This document shows, piece after piece, positions 31,954-42,884 of a DNA stretch of 64,000 nt. A program made the translations under genes and the position numbers. This DNA is from Notospermus geniculatus (taxonomy: Eukaryota > Nemertea > Pilidiophora > Heteronemertea > Lineidae): contig NMRB01000378.1 in assembly GCA_002633025.1 (NCBI GenBank), forward strand, positions 262,988-326,987, written 5' to 3'. Below the pieces are notes generated by a model that worked only from the letters and a program-made list of their open reading frames with translations, was not told the DNA's origin and searched no databases. Each line of letters begins with the position of its first letter. The stretch's first letter is position 1.

Positions 31954-32535
31954 TTAATTTGCTCCGGGTCAAAACCGGGGTAGATTCGCCCCATATCAGG
32001 TTACAGATTTCTTAAAGCAATGTAATCGAAACCGGAGTAGAATCGGGGTAGCCTTGGTTATAACAACCACACGCATGCGCAATAAATTTGAAGGACCACA
32101 GTATACGATCTCTTGTGGGTAATTTGACTGCCGACGTAGAGAAAGCCACCTAGCGGCAGGAACACAGACTACAAAAATGCGTTACAAAACGTACATACTA
32201 AATCGGGTCCATTCATGCCGAAAATGCTCCCTTTCTCAATTCGACCGTTTTACCCCAAAGATGTGGTAGCAATTAATACCATAGGTGTGAAAACAGTGAC
32301 ATAAGGACCCTAATTAGCCCAAATTAGGGGCCAGGCTGAAGCGTCAAAATCACTTTTCTGGCAATGTGTTTCAAATTCAAACAGTATAAATTCATTTCAA
32401 ATGTTCTGACTAGCAGAATACTTCAAAAACGAAGAAAATCTGTCAGCAAATAAATATTGTTTTTTTGCAAGCATTCACTCATCTGCGCTATTCCTCACAA
32501 TGAGTATACCCCCCCCCCTCAGCTCTTATAATATA

Positions 32536-33040
32536 CTAGCATGGTACCCGTCCTACGGACGGGTAGATGTGGCGCAGGCAGCTAGGGGGCCACAAAATCA
32601 TGTCGAAGTCACTGTAGAAAATCCCTGAAGTTATTTCCGCGGAATAAACTTTTATTTTCGCAGAGAAAAGTTTATTTCCGCGGAGAAGTTTTCTCCACAT
32701 GGAGAAAACCTTTCTCCGCGGAATAAAGTACCCGTCAAATGACGGGTGAATTTCTATTGATACCTACCTAAAAATTAGTTGCGGAAGGAACTATCTCGCT
32801 GTGGACGGGGATTTTCAAGTCTGGGTTTTCCTACTCGTGAGCACCCCACGTAGGGCCTCAGCTGTCCATGCAAGAAGCATGGTAATTCTAGGCCTGCCAA
32901 GGACATGGTCTGTCCTTGTGACTTGTTTATTGGCATTGCAAATGACAGTGTCACTGGAATTGCAAGCGAAATCATGGCCGTCGTCCCAAAAGGCCCAAGC
33001 CCAAAAACCAATAATGAACCACACCTACAATAGGCCTACA
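32536..33040 (-). mobile_element. Helitron 3' end
   Basis: On the minus strand the sequence ends in a 9-bp-stem hairpin TACCCGTCC-TAC-GGACGGGTA (32545-32565), five bases, then CTAG (32536-32539), followed by host T. This is the hallmark Helitron 3' terminus. The neighbouring host sequence continues as in unit 1 ('tattataagagctgag' on the same strand). A second hairpin (ACCCGTCAAATGACGGGT, about 32731-32748) and several TTCCGCGGAATAAA-type palindromes lie just upstream. The 5' end is not found; it may lie as far as about 34330. Confidence 0.8.
32775..33011 (-). pseudogene. C-terminal fragment of a Helitron (PIF1-like) helicase
   Basis: The minus frame contains LSFAMPINKSQGQTMSLAG, then FLHGQL and YVGCSRV, matching the last helicase motifs of Helitron Rep/helicase proteins (consensus INKSQGQT ... 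HGQLYVACSR). The frame ends just inside the Helitron 3' end, as expected for that position. No upstream helicase or Rep domain follows, and two residues are inserted at 'HGQLRPYVG', so this is a truncated remnant. Confidence 0.75.
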
Positions 33041-33649
33041 TGGCTAGAGTGTCCAATTTTGCTCTCAAATGCTGGGAAATGGCGTAAAAGCACTCTTATT
33101 TTCTTAACTTTTCCCGGGAGAGCCCCCCGGACCCCCGCCGATATTTCGGCTCGCGCCTCGGCGCTCGCTGCTAAAAATTATGGCTACGGTCCGCTATTTT
33201 ATTGAATCCCCCTCCAGGACGTTCCTATGGCCCTGTTCGAATGGTCAGTCACTTGGAAGAAGTGGGATTCGAGGAATCATAACATTCTGGCCAGCGAATT
33301 CACCACTCACAATGGTGTCACCAATCACAAATCGGCGGGACAGCTGCAGCACACAGGGTTGCGGCGAGCGACCCGCGTGTGACAACATGACGTCACATGA
33401 ACCCAGGTTTCCGCGGCGATGACCTATATTCTTTCGTCGATTTCGTCACTGTTTCTTTTCCTGGGGAAACCCCGCCCATGACGTCACGGAATACACAGTT
33501 CCCATGGTATCGCCAATCAGCGTCGTCCAAATCAACATAATACGTCACAAATCAACCCGTCATCGACACGTATGACTTCAGGTAGCAGTATACAGTTAGC
33601 CCCGCGACTGCGTCAGTGGCCTTTTTGGTGCGCACACCAATATTCGTAA
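33041..33649. repeat. Repeat piece related to 55.0-55.5 kb, then gene-free sequence
   Basis: 33085-33235 shares 'cccccgccgatatttcggct', 'cggcgctcgctgcta' and 'cctatggccctgtt' with the 55330-55480 unit. 33240-33649 contains nothing I can name. Confidence 0.55.
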
Positions 33650-33806
33650 GAGCCGCCATGCTGACAAGGAAGTCGCACTGAATACTCCATTCGTCTCTGA
33701 TTGGTCGAAATAGAATCCCATTCATGTCCAATTTAAAATGAATTTATTTCGACCAATCAGCGACGAGGGAATATTCAGTCCGGCGTCCCCGTCAGTATGG
33801 CGGTTC
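33650..33806. mobile_element. Palindromic MITE, 157 bp
   Basis: GAGCCGCCATGCTGACAAGG at the left pairs with the complement at the right (...GTCAGTATGGCGGTTC). The arms are about 65 bp with mismatches and include 'ctgattggtcgaaata'. The loop is about 25 bp. Confidence 0.8.
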
Positions 33807-34332
33807 TACAAAAATATCTTGACAATCTTGTATGAAAATTGGACAAAGTCATCGGATAACACGCTTATATTTGGATTAATCTTTTTGACACCAGGTGAGT
33901 GGTTTAGTGCATGTTCCTAGCCATCCATTGGTATATAGAATGTCCCGATCGGTTGAATGGTTGCGGAGATCTAGCCATAAACAGTGTGAAAATTTCACTT
34001 TTTGTCCTGCCAGTAATTTTTCAAAGATGTGATTTTGTGGTGTCTCGCGAGGAAACAAGGGCATTTTCGGCCCTTTAGGGTCCTTTGATGGTGAAACTGT
34101 TGTGTTTTTCTGAACGATGAGGATTTTTTGAGTGGAAATATCTGTGTTTCCCGTTCATAAGTGTCAGGGTTTTCTTGTGAGCAAGATTTGAAGTTAAAAA
34201 CAGCAGTCTGCCTGAGAGTTGGAGTTAGATCCCTTGTTATTATATATACATATTTCTGGGGTGTGTTACCCCAAGGGTCAGGGCACGTTCCGTGTGGTGC
34301 CTTTGGACCTCGGAAACACCCACCACCCCTGC
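33807..34332. other. Gene-free stretch
   Basis: No supportable gene. It may belong to the Helitron-related insertion that separates the two parts of the unit-2 duplication. Confidence 0.4.
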
Positions 34333-34476
34333 CATGTATTTGTACACTTTGTAGGCCAATTAAAGTCAGACAAAATCATTGAATACGATTACGAATACAC
34401 TTCAGCAGCAATCAGTCAAATGATGAGGCCAGGATGAGGCGGGAAATATTCCATGGAGAAAATGTCCCTAGTATTA

Positions 34477-35213
34477 GGTCTCACACACCAGTGAGGCGCC
34501 CAGGCTACCATGGAGCCTGACCTGGAGCGACGTCGATATTCACATCATCATCTTCTAAAGCATGTAGCGCCGACAATATCGTCATGGCGCACATCATGGC
34601 ATACATTTTTGAAAAGCTTACAGCTCAGAGAACACATCTGGCCAATTTTCAAAATCATCCAACTCTGTATTGATTGCTGAAGGTGGCAATTCCAAACCCG
34701 ACACGTGCCTTGAAAATGGCAAAAAAACCTGGAAATCTACTCCAAGGCCTACAAACTTCACAATTNNNNNNNNNNNNNNNNNNNNNNNNNNNNNNNNNNN
34801 NNNNNNNNTTTCTCAACCATGTGCTTGCCTCATAACAAATCCAAAATGCATGCATTTTGGATATGTTATGAAAAAATGGGGGGTCACTGCGGCGTTTTTT
34901 TCGCTACGGCCCTTCAAAATCTCACCTTCATAATTCGCGCCATTGAACAGGAGTCGACCTTGACCGAGCTACTTTTCAGCTATAAATAGCTGACCAGGCA
35001 TGAACACTGTATTCTTGCGCACAGGGCACTGATAATTTGCTCATCAAATCTCCAAAACTATCTCTTCACAAAATAACTAAGACATTAGTCTTAAAGAAAT
35101 TAAAAATCGCCACACGATAGGACCATATATATGGATGGAAATCAATCGTGTTTAAAGTACTAGATTTTGGGGGGTGGACAAATCGGGCCTCGTCCCCACT
35201 GGTGAGTGAGCCC
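34477..35213. mobile_element. PIF/Harbinger-type non-autonomous element with TTA target duplication
   Basis: GGTCTCACACACCAGTG at the left and CACTGGTGAGTGAGCCC at the right form the TIRs. TTA flanks both sides (34474-34476 and 35214-35216). It is absent from unit 1. A 43-N assembly gap (34766-34808) lies inside. No transposase is seen. Confidence 0.75.
34766..34808. other. Assembly gap (43 N)
   Basis: A run of N lies within the TTA-flanked element. Confidence 1.
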
Positions 35214-35673
35214 TTAGGACAGTAGAATACTGTGTAGGCCGATTAAGGATGCATGTAGAGAATTAGTGCCTGATGTGGCGAATTAGTGCTAAAGTCCGTG
35301 AAAGTGAACAAAAACCCGACAGCCGCACTCCGTACACATGATGTTTGCTTAATTATCACAACCGGCGCCGCTTCTTTCCATTGCTCTTCTGGCAAAATAG
35401 TATTGGGGAAAATCATGCATGCCAGCAGAGCAATGGCAATGCACTCTACCGAGAACCTGATAATTTCGGGCGGGCGGGTGGGGGTTTCCACGACCGGACC
35501 CTGGTCTCCCAATTACCAGTGTACATGTACCTTGCAGCGTGTTTCATCTGCTTCCCTCCCTGCGTCCATTCCTTCTCGTCGCGTCTACCACAGAATGATC
35601 AAGCAATGGGTTCGCGCATGCGTCGCTTGTGTCACGCTATTTCGCTTTATGGCAGAAAGAATAGAAAGAATAA

Positions 35674-35834
35674 AGGGCACCGCACACGAGTGACAATTTT
35701 GACCGATTTGTCGGCCGACTTGGCTTCCGACCGCCAAAGCGACAAGATTTGGCGCTTCTGATTGGCTGATGTCTAGTCGCGCCACCGGTCTCGTAGGCGG
35801 TCGCCCTGATTTTGTCGCTCGTGTGCGGTGCCCT
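35674..35834. mobile_element. MITE with TAA target duplication, 161 bp
   Basis: AGGGCACCGCACACGAGTGA and its complement at the right end form the TIRs, with TAA on both sides (35671-35673 and 35835-35837). A three-base TWA duplication is the PIF/Harbinger signature. Confidence 0.8.
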
Positions 35835-35839
35835 TAAGA

Positions 35840-36949
35840 GAATTTGAACAACTCAATGATTTTCATAGAAACTCTCAGTGTTTATTTCACACGCAAAATC
35901 ACAAGGCGCATTGAGAGACATCATGAAACTTACAGATGAAAATTTACAAAAGGATCACAGAATTATATTCCATACATGAGAAGGGTCTTCCAGTCCAGAG
36001 CCGCGGTGCATGCAGACGGGGCGAATGCGTATGCAGCGGAGCCGTGGAGTGGGCAGCTGAAAGGGTCCATATTCAGTGAAAACATCGGCAAAAACGGTTC
36101 TACCTTAATTTGAAAATCTTCACGTCGTGTGACAGATGCGAGTGTATTCGGAAGATGTCAATCAATCGACCAATCAGTCCTAAGGGAAAAGTCAAATGAT
36201 GTGGGTTCACGACCCAACACACGCTACAACGACCCTACACACGCACAACCACCTGCATTTCATTCCACACAACTCCCACTTTCCCAATACTCCCCAATAC
36301 TTTCCCTAATACTCTCCCCACTCCCAACACTCTCCCCCAATACCACCACATCACTTATTTCTAGAGGAACTGCTACGGCATCACGCGGGTTGGGGATGGA
36401 AGGTTCCTCCCACCATCTAGTGTCGTCTAGTAAACCTGCTGGTCGACATCCGACATGGCTACCACCGAATCAAACATTACGTTTACACCCCACAGAGGAA
36501 AAATCCTTTCGACCCCTTCAAAACGCCTTTCGAAGGGGTGCAATTAAGAGGTGTGAAGTCCAGATAATTGGCCTGGAATGTTTATTCAGCTTTCTGGCTA
36601 AAGACAGAAATAACCAAAAACCCCATGTGTGCACAGCTTCAAAGTCATACAGTTGAACTGCAATTTCGTCACTAGGCCTATATCAAAAAAGTGTTTTTAT
36701 TTTTGAAATATGTTGAAAAATAAAAATTTTATGGCCTTAGATATAGCAAAAAGGAGGGGTGAAATCAAAATTGAACAGCCAGTTCCTGGAATTCTGTCAT
36801 GTCTGTGGCTCACGCTCCGGCTAACTCTGAATAGAGTAACTCAGATTATTGGCACTAGGGGCTCTCCATTTCATCAAAATCCCTGTGGCCTGTGGCAATG
36901 TAAACATTAATGAAAGTGCAACTCCCACAACGGAATGTCCCGATATCAC
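35840..36949. other. Gene-free stretch
   Basis: A 175-codon open frame (36129-36656) is mostly CTCCCAATACT-type low-complexity sequence and is not accepted as a gene. Nothing else is seen. Confidence 0.5.
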
Positions 36950-39355
36950 ATACTGTACCCGCGCTAGACTAGTACCTGGTCGTACCGATGGTGTCGCTTT
37001 TGAATGGTAGGACCAGTCGTGCCGGCCATTTGTGGAGGAATTCTGACAGTGACGTCACTTGAAAATTTTATGTGAATTATGTAAATTTATTCAATTCTCA
37101 ATACGGCTGACGTACCAGAATGCAGATAGAAGGTGACCGACCTTTGACCCAGGAAATTCACCAATCACGCCGGGGGTTTTCCATGTTAAAAATAGAAAAT
37201 CTATCAACATAATAGTTCACATACCGTAGAATCACCTTTCTCCGGTCACTTCATTATAAACATCAAAGTTCAATGGGAAACACCTTCGTCATGATTATGC
37301 ATGAACGTCGGCCCGGATGACTGACCGCACAATGGTCTATTTGCATCGGCGTTCGCGTTGACCATTGTAGGCCTATGGTAATCTCTTCTTGGACGCAGAT
37401 GAATTGATTTGGGATATTGACATGGGGTCAGGGATTGAGAATGTTGAGTGGGTTGTGGAATACAGCCTGGCTCATAAATTCTAAGGCTCATTTCAAACGT
37501 CGCTCAACTTCTGTGTGCCGAATTCGATTGCGAGATAGAATTTGCATGTTGACTTCAAGGGGGAAATGCGATGGGTATTCGGGATTTAACTCGTGGTTTT
37601 TTTTAAAAATTAAAATACATCATGTTATGTACCAGAGTTCAATCACAGTCACTTCACTCTGTTTCGCGCTCGTCGGCAGGTTTTCACATTTCTAATCAGT
37701 GTAACAATGCATTCCCCCTCCACCAGCACCGTCAAGGAGCAAAATTTTCATTTTGAAATTTCATTGTGAAGTAGCCTAGAGTGAGCATCTGCAGGATTTT
37801 GAAACACCCTTTATGTTCCGCCAACGTGTCCGATACAACGATTCCCGCACGATCAATTCACGAACGTCCGAAGGTCAATAACAATACGCTTCCCTCACAG
37901 TCATTGAAATCGACACCGCGGAGTCATCGTCACAGTGGCATGACTGGGACTGCATGGCGAATTGTCATTGGCCGCTCACGAAAAGGGGCATGAACAGCCA
38001 ATGAATATTTAGAGGCCTTGCATATCTGACAGTGACCGGAGAAAGGTGATTCTACGGTACTTACCACCTGCGCCAGCACCGACCAATCAGAGGCACGAAG
38101 GCGGTAGGCACGCCCGGTCATAACATATGCAAACGCCCGATGTAAAATAGTTAGGATCGGGTACCAGAGTCTATACCCGCGCCCCAATACCGTCCTGGGC
38201 GGGAAATCGGAGTAGGTGGTAGATTGTCGTGTGGGCCGAGCTTAGTACGGTCGAAACAGCCGTCAAGCGAATCGGCCGTATTGGTATGCAACAGCAATTA
38301 GCATGTCAAAACTTCGCGGCGGCTGTGGTGATTCACGGACAACAGCAAGTCATGGTCTGATCATCTTGCTATGCGGCCTATTCAGAAATGATCGTTGTCA
38401 ACATTGTCAATTATCGACGTGCATGTACGCCCTGTGTGTTTAGTGGGGTGTAGCGCAGTGCTCTCACCGCACACAGTGTGTTACCGAAAACACGTTCCCG
38501 AATTAAAAGTCAAGATTATCGACCAAAAATCAGATTATGAAAACCAATTTTATTAGATGAAAAAAAGATGCACAAATCATGGAGGGATGATCCATTCCAT
38601 ACGCGGTGTCGTGGCAACGATGCGCGGATTGATTTCGCAAAGCGTCCAAATGGCTATGTGAATGTCTACCCTTTCGTCGAGTTCATTTTACTACAGAGCA
38701 TCCTCTGCCATGTCTAGGACATGAATGTCATTATCATCATCATCAATCATTACCGTCCTCTGCTGCGTCAACCACAGGGCAACCCCCGTCCACATCATTT
38801 TCCAGATTCTCGATTAGAACCGCCGCTCGCCATCCACTGACGACGACTTGTTGTCCCACCTCATTCAGTGAATGTCTAATGTGATTTTTTACTGGTATTG
38901 AAAATCTCAGTTTTTAAATTCAGGAACGTGTTTTTGGCAACATGATGTATACGGCAGGCGCACAGTGCAAACCTCTCCCTAGACACTTATTAGGGTTTTT
39001 TTCACAGTCGGCACTGCTCTATTCATTGGGTATGCTGATCCTTTGTCATGTTTGTGTTCCAAAACTTTGACAATAGGGAATGCTCGGAGTGAAAAAAAGC
39101 CATTACGTCGGTGTCGAAATTAACAACGATCATTTCTGAATAGGCCTCATTGTAAGATGATCAGACCATGACTTGCTGTAGTCCGTGAATCACCAAAACT
39201 CCCCGAAGGTTTGACATGCTAATTGCTGTTGCATATCAATAGGGCCTATTCGCTTGACGGCTGTTTCGACCGTACTAAGCTCGGCCCACATGACAATCTA
39301 CCACCTACTCCGATTTCCCGCCCAGGACGGTATTGGGGCGCGGGTACAGTATTCC
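36950..39355. mobile_element. Nested inverted repeats, probably one composite fold-back element
   Basis: The outer words 'atactgtacccgcgc' (36950-36966) and 'gcgcgggtacagtat' (39339-39353) are inverted. Inside, 38170-38410 and 39110-39348 are reverse complements (for example 'gtacggtcgaaacagccgtc'). A smaller pair lies at 37222-37250 and 38031-38060 ('gaatcacctttctccggtca'). No coding region is seen. Confidence 0.7.
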
Positions 39356-39367
39356 TTTTCACCCAGT

Positions 39368-42130
39368 GGGCCGATTTAATAAACGATAGTTAACCATTGG
39401 TTATGCTTAGTCAATGGTTAACCAGTGGTTTAGGAATGGTGAATTTTATAAACAGTAGTCAGCCAGTGGCTTTCTTAACCGATGGTTTGTTAGACATCGG
39501 TCGAGTTCATCAAACGACGTTCAACAAAGCCGTTAGCTAACCATTGTTCAACATTTGAGGTTGACAAAAGATTAGTTAACCCTGTTCGGAGGCAGGGTTA
39601 GCCAATGGTTTGCTGGTGGAGCGCTGCCTGTTCATAGTTCTGTCGGAGCCTATTCAGCTTCATTTGCTGCCTGAAGGTTGACGAGTGAAAGAACTTGTGC
39701 AGATGACGTCATCACAGAAAAATCCGCCATCTTGACGGTCAAAATGACGTCAAATTTTATGACGTCGGTGACCCACGTGGTGCACTTGTAAACTTAGAAG
39801 CTGATAAACTAAATGTACAGTTTTGCAAACAGCTCCTCGGTGTTCACAAATACGTGTCCAATAATGCTGTATTGGGGGAATTGGGGAGATTTCCAATATT
39901 CATTCAAATTATAAGTCAAATGTTAAAATACTGGCACAGTTTGTCTTGTCTACCAGAAAATTATCTTTTATATAAAGCCTTATTAACTCTCAATTCCCTT
40001 GAAAGTAAAGGTACAAGCAATTGTGTAAAAGTTGCATCAACTTTATTATGAAAGATTTAAATCTGACTAATATGTTGAATAATCCTTCTAAATATTCTTC
40101 AAGTTTTATTTCCTCATCAGTAAAATCCATACTCAAGGAAAGGTTTATTTCAAAATGGAAAATGGATGCAAGTGGAGTGTGTGCGTCTTCAACCATGACG
40201 CGATCTACAGGTGGCGCACTTTGTCGTCGACGTCAGCATGGTGGACCGCCGGTCAAAAGTGACGTCATAATGAGCCACTGCACAAGCTCCATAAATCTGA
40301 ACCGATTGCGTGACCTGCAGAGAGGGTGCGGTTTTGATCGGTGTATCCGACAGATTCAGGATAGGATTAACCCTCTCGTAGAGATGAGGCGGACATTTTA
40401 CTGAGATTCCGTTTTAGAAAGGACATTGTTATTGAGATTGTCACTGAAATTGACGATGACTTATTACGTAATAACACTCGTGGTTCGCCACTAACACCAA
40501 TGTAACGGGTTTTACTGACTTTGCGATTTTTGCAACTTATTATTTTATTCGCGTCAAGCGCAACTGATCAATGACCAGACTGAACCATCGGTTAGCCAAT
40601 GGCTCCCTAACCATCGTCTTACAAACAAGTGTTTATAAAATCGAAAAATGGACATCGGTTAACCAGTGGTTTGTTAACCGACGGTTTAATGGAACCAATG
40701 GTTAACTTAGCAAACGTGGGCCGATTTTAATAAACGGTAGTTAACCATTGGTTATGCTTAGTCAATGGTTAACCAGTGGTTTAGGAATGGTGAATTTTAT
40801 AAACAGTCGTCAGCCAGTGACTTTCTTAACCGATGGTTTGTTAGACATCGGTCGGTTTCATCAAACGACGTTCAACAAAGCCGTTGGCTAACCATTGCTC
40901 AACATGTTAGGTTGACAAAAGATTAGCTAACCCTGCTCGGAGGCAGGGTTAGCCAATGGTTTGCTGGTTGAGCGCTGCCTGTTCATAGTTCTGTCGGAGC
41001 CTATTCACCTTCATTTGCTGTCTGAAGGTTGACGAGTGAAAGAGCTTGTGCAGGTCCCGTACCTGTAATGCGTGGCCAATGCATTTACCATTAGAAATGG
41101 CGAGATGCCCGTGCTCATAGATTGGTCCCAGAGTTTCGTTGGAAGGAATCGTTTGGACACAACATACCCCTAGCCTAATGCTTCAAACCATAAAGTTTTC
41201 GTTGTGGGTTGACCGTGATAATTTCAGGGTTTGGGGGTACTGAAAATATGAGGGGTAATTTCGCACCATATTTCAATGCAGCCACTCCATATCGGCGTAG
41301 TAATACACTTAGCCCACTGGAAGACAGGCTTATGATACCATCACTATCAAACTTTCCCAAAAGTTGAAAATTATTTTTCTCTTAATTATTTCTGTGTCAA
41401 ACAGAATATTTAACTGCCTTTTACTCGATATTATCTATGATAAATGGAGAAAACTGGGTTTTTTAAGATCTACTTTTACCATGTAACCCCGCGCTGATTG
41501 GTCAATTACTGGCACGTGACCTGCAGATGACGTCATCACAGAATATTCCGCCATCTTGACGGTCAAAATGATGTCAAATGACGTCGGCGACCCACGTGGT
41601 GCACTTTGTCGTCAGCGCAAGTGGAGTGTGTGCGTCTTCAACCATGATGCAATCTACACGGGGCGCAGTTTGTCGTCGACGTCGGCATGGTGTACCGCCG
41701 GTCAAAAGTGACGTCATTAAATGAACTACACTGCACAACCTCCATATCAACCGACTGCGTGACCTGCAGAGAGGGCGCGGTTTTGATCGGCGTATCCGAC
41801 AGATTCGGGATAGGAGTAACTCTCTCGTAGAGTATGATGAGGCAGATATTTTACTGACTTATTACGTAATGACACTCGTGGTTCGCCACTAACACCCATG
41901 TAACGGGTTTTACTGACTTCGCGATTTTTGCAACTTAATATTTTATTCGCGTCAAGCGCAACTGATCAACGACCAGACTGAACCATCGGTTAGCCAATGG
42001 CTCCCTAACCATCGTCTTACAAACAAGTGTTTATAAAATCGAAAAATGGACATCGGTTAACCAATGGCTTACTAACCGACGGTTAAATGGAACCAATGGT
42101 TAACTTAGCAAACGTTTATTAAATCGGCCC
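39368..42130. mobile_element. Dimeric TIR element (two tandem units of about 1.35-1.41 kb)
   Basis: 18-bp perfect TIRs, GGGCCGATTTAATAAACG (39368) and its complement ending at 42130. The middle junction (40716-40718) fuses a shortened right end to a new left end. Both units carry many copies of TAACCA(T/G)TGGTTA-like words near their ends, probably binding sites. Unit 1 has a LINE fragment (39788-40167). Unit 2 has other extra sequence (about 41058-41525). No transposase is seen. Confidence 0.8.
39788..40167 (+). pseudogene. LINE (non-LTR retrotransposon) ORF2 C-terminal fragment
   Basis: Before and after a frameshift near 40020-40035, the frame reads FCKQLLGVHKYVSNNAVLGE, LGRFPIFIQI and MLKYWHSL, then SSFISSSVKSILKERFISKW. 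This is the region behind the reverse transcriptase in CR1/L2-type LINEs (consensus 'QFCK..LGV....N.AV.GELGR.P'). The homologous place in unit 2 (about 41605) has only 'ttgtcgtcagcg'. It is a 5'-truncated remnant. Confidence 0.65.
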
Positions 42131-42320
42131 TGTGAAGGGCAAAACGTAGTGAAGTAGTGGAAAGAACCCTCAACCCCAACCCACGTGAGATTTGTTGAAT
42201 CTCACTAGGGACTTATAGTATCCCCGGGTTTGGGTTGATGGCAAAAAATCAAATGCACTTCCCTTTTACGCATAGTGTTTACAAGAGCACATGGCTGCCG
42301 GATCATGACCGCACCCCACA
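42131..42320. other. Short gene-free stretch
   Basis: Nothing supportable is seen. Confidence 0.5.
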
Positions 42321-42882
42321 CCTGTAAACATCGATGATGATCAGTCGATGACGATCAATGATGATCGATGATGACTGATGACCACTGATGACGACTGATC
42401 GATGTTGATGACCAATGACCACCGATGACGATCGATGATGATCGATGACGAACAATGATGACCAACGTGATCGATGAGGACTGATGACGCTCGATGGTTG
42501 GTGACAACTGAAGATTATCGAAGACGATCGATGATGATCAAAAATGATCAATGACAATCGAAGACGATAGATGACAATCGATCATGATTGAAGACAAGAG
42601 TAGATGATCGTTCGATGAGGATTGATCGATGATGATTGATCGATGAGGATCAATTATGATGATCGACCGATGACAATCGATCAATGGTAATCGATCGCCA
42701 TCAATGATGATCAATGACAATCTATCAATGACAATCCATGATGACTGATGACAATCGATTGATGACGATTGATGATAAACGATCACGATACATGACGAAC
42801 GATGATGATCAATGATGATCGAGGATGATCAATGGATGACAATCGATGACGATCGATGGTGATTGATGATGAACAATGATGG
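42320..42882. repeat. GATGA/GATC-rich simple repeat
   Basis: Long degenerate run of 'gatgacgatcgatgatgatc'-type units. Apparent open frames on the minus strand (HRSSSIIF..., IDCHQSSWI...) are only translations of the repeat. Confidence 0.95.
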
Positions 42883-42884
42883 TC

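Larger units (their letters stand above)
27800..32535 (+). repeat. Segmental duplication, unit 2 long copy
   Basis: Collinear with 8625-12015: the tRNA-like piece, the 'gcagaagacgtcctccctac' block, the PAN-type gene and the downstream 'gactgccgacgtagag' region. Similarity stops at 32535, exactly where the Helitron 3' end lies. Confidence 0.88.
34333..35300 (+). repeat. End of unit-2 duplication, split by a TTA-flanked element
   Basis: 34333-34472 matches 12508-12650, and 35217-35300 matches 12658-12735. The two parts are separated by the element at 34477-35213. Confidence 0.75.

Noticed and set aside
36129-36656. 175-codon plus-strand open frame
   Set aside because: Largely translated CTCCCAATACT-type low complexity; no recognisable protein features.
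42303-42786. His/Ser/Ile-rich open frames on the minus strand
   Set aside because: Direct translation of the GATGA/GATC simple repeat.
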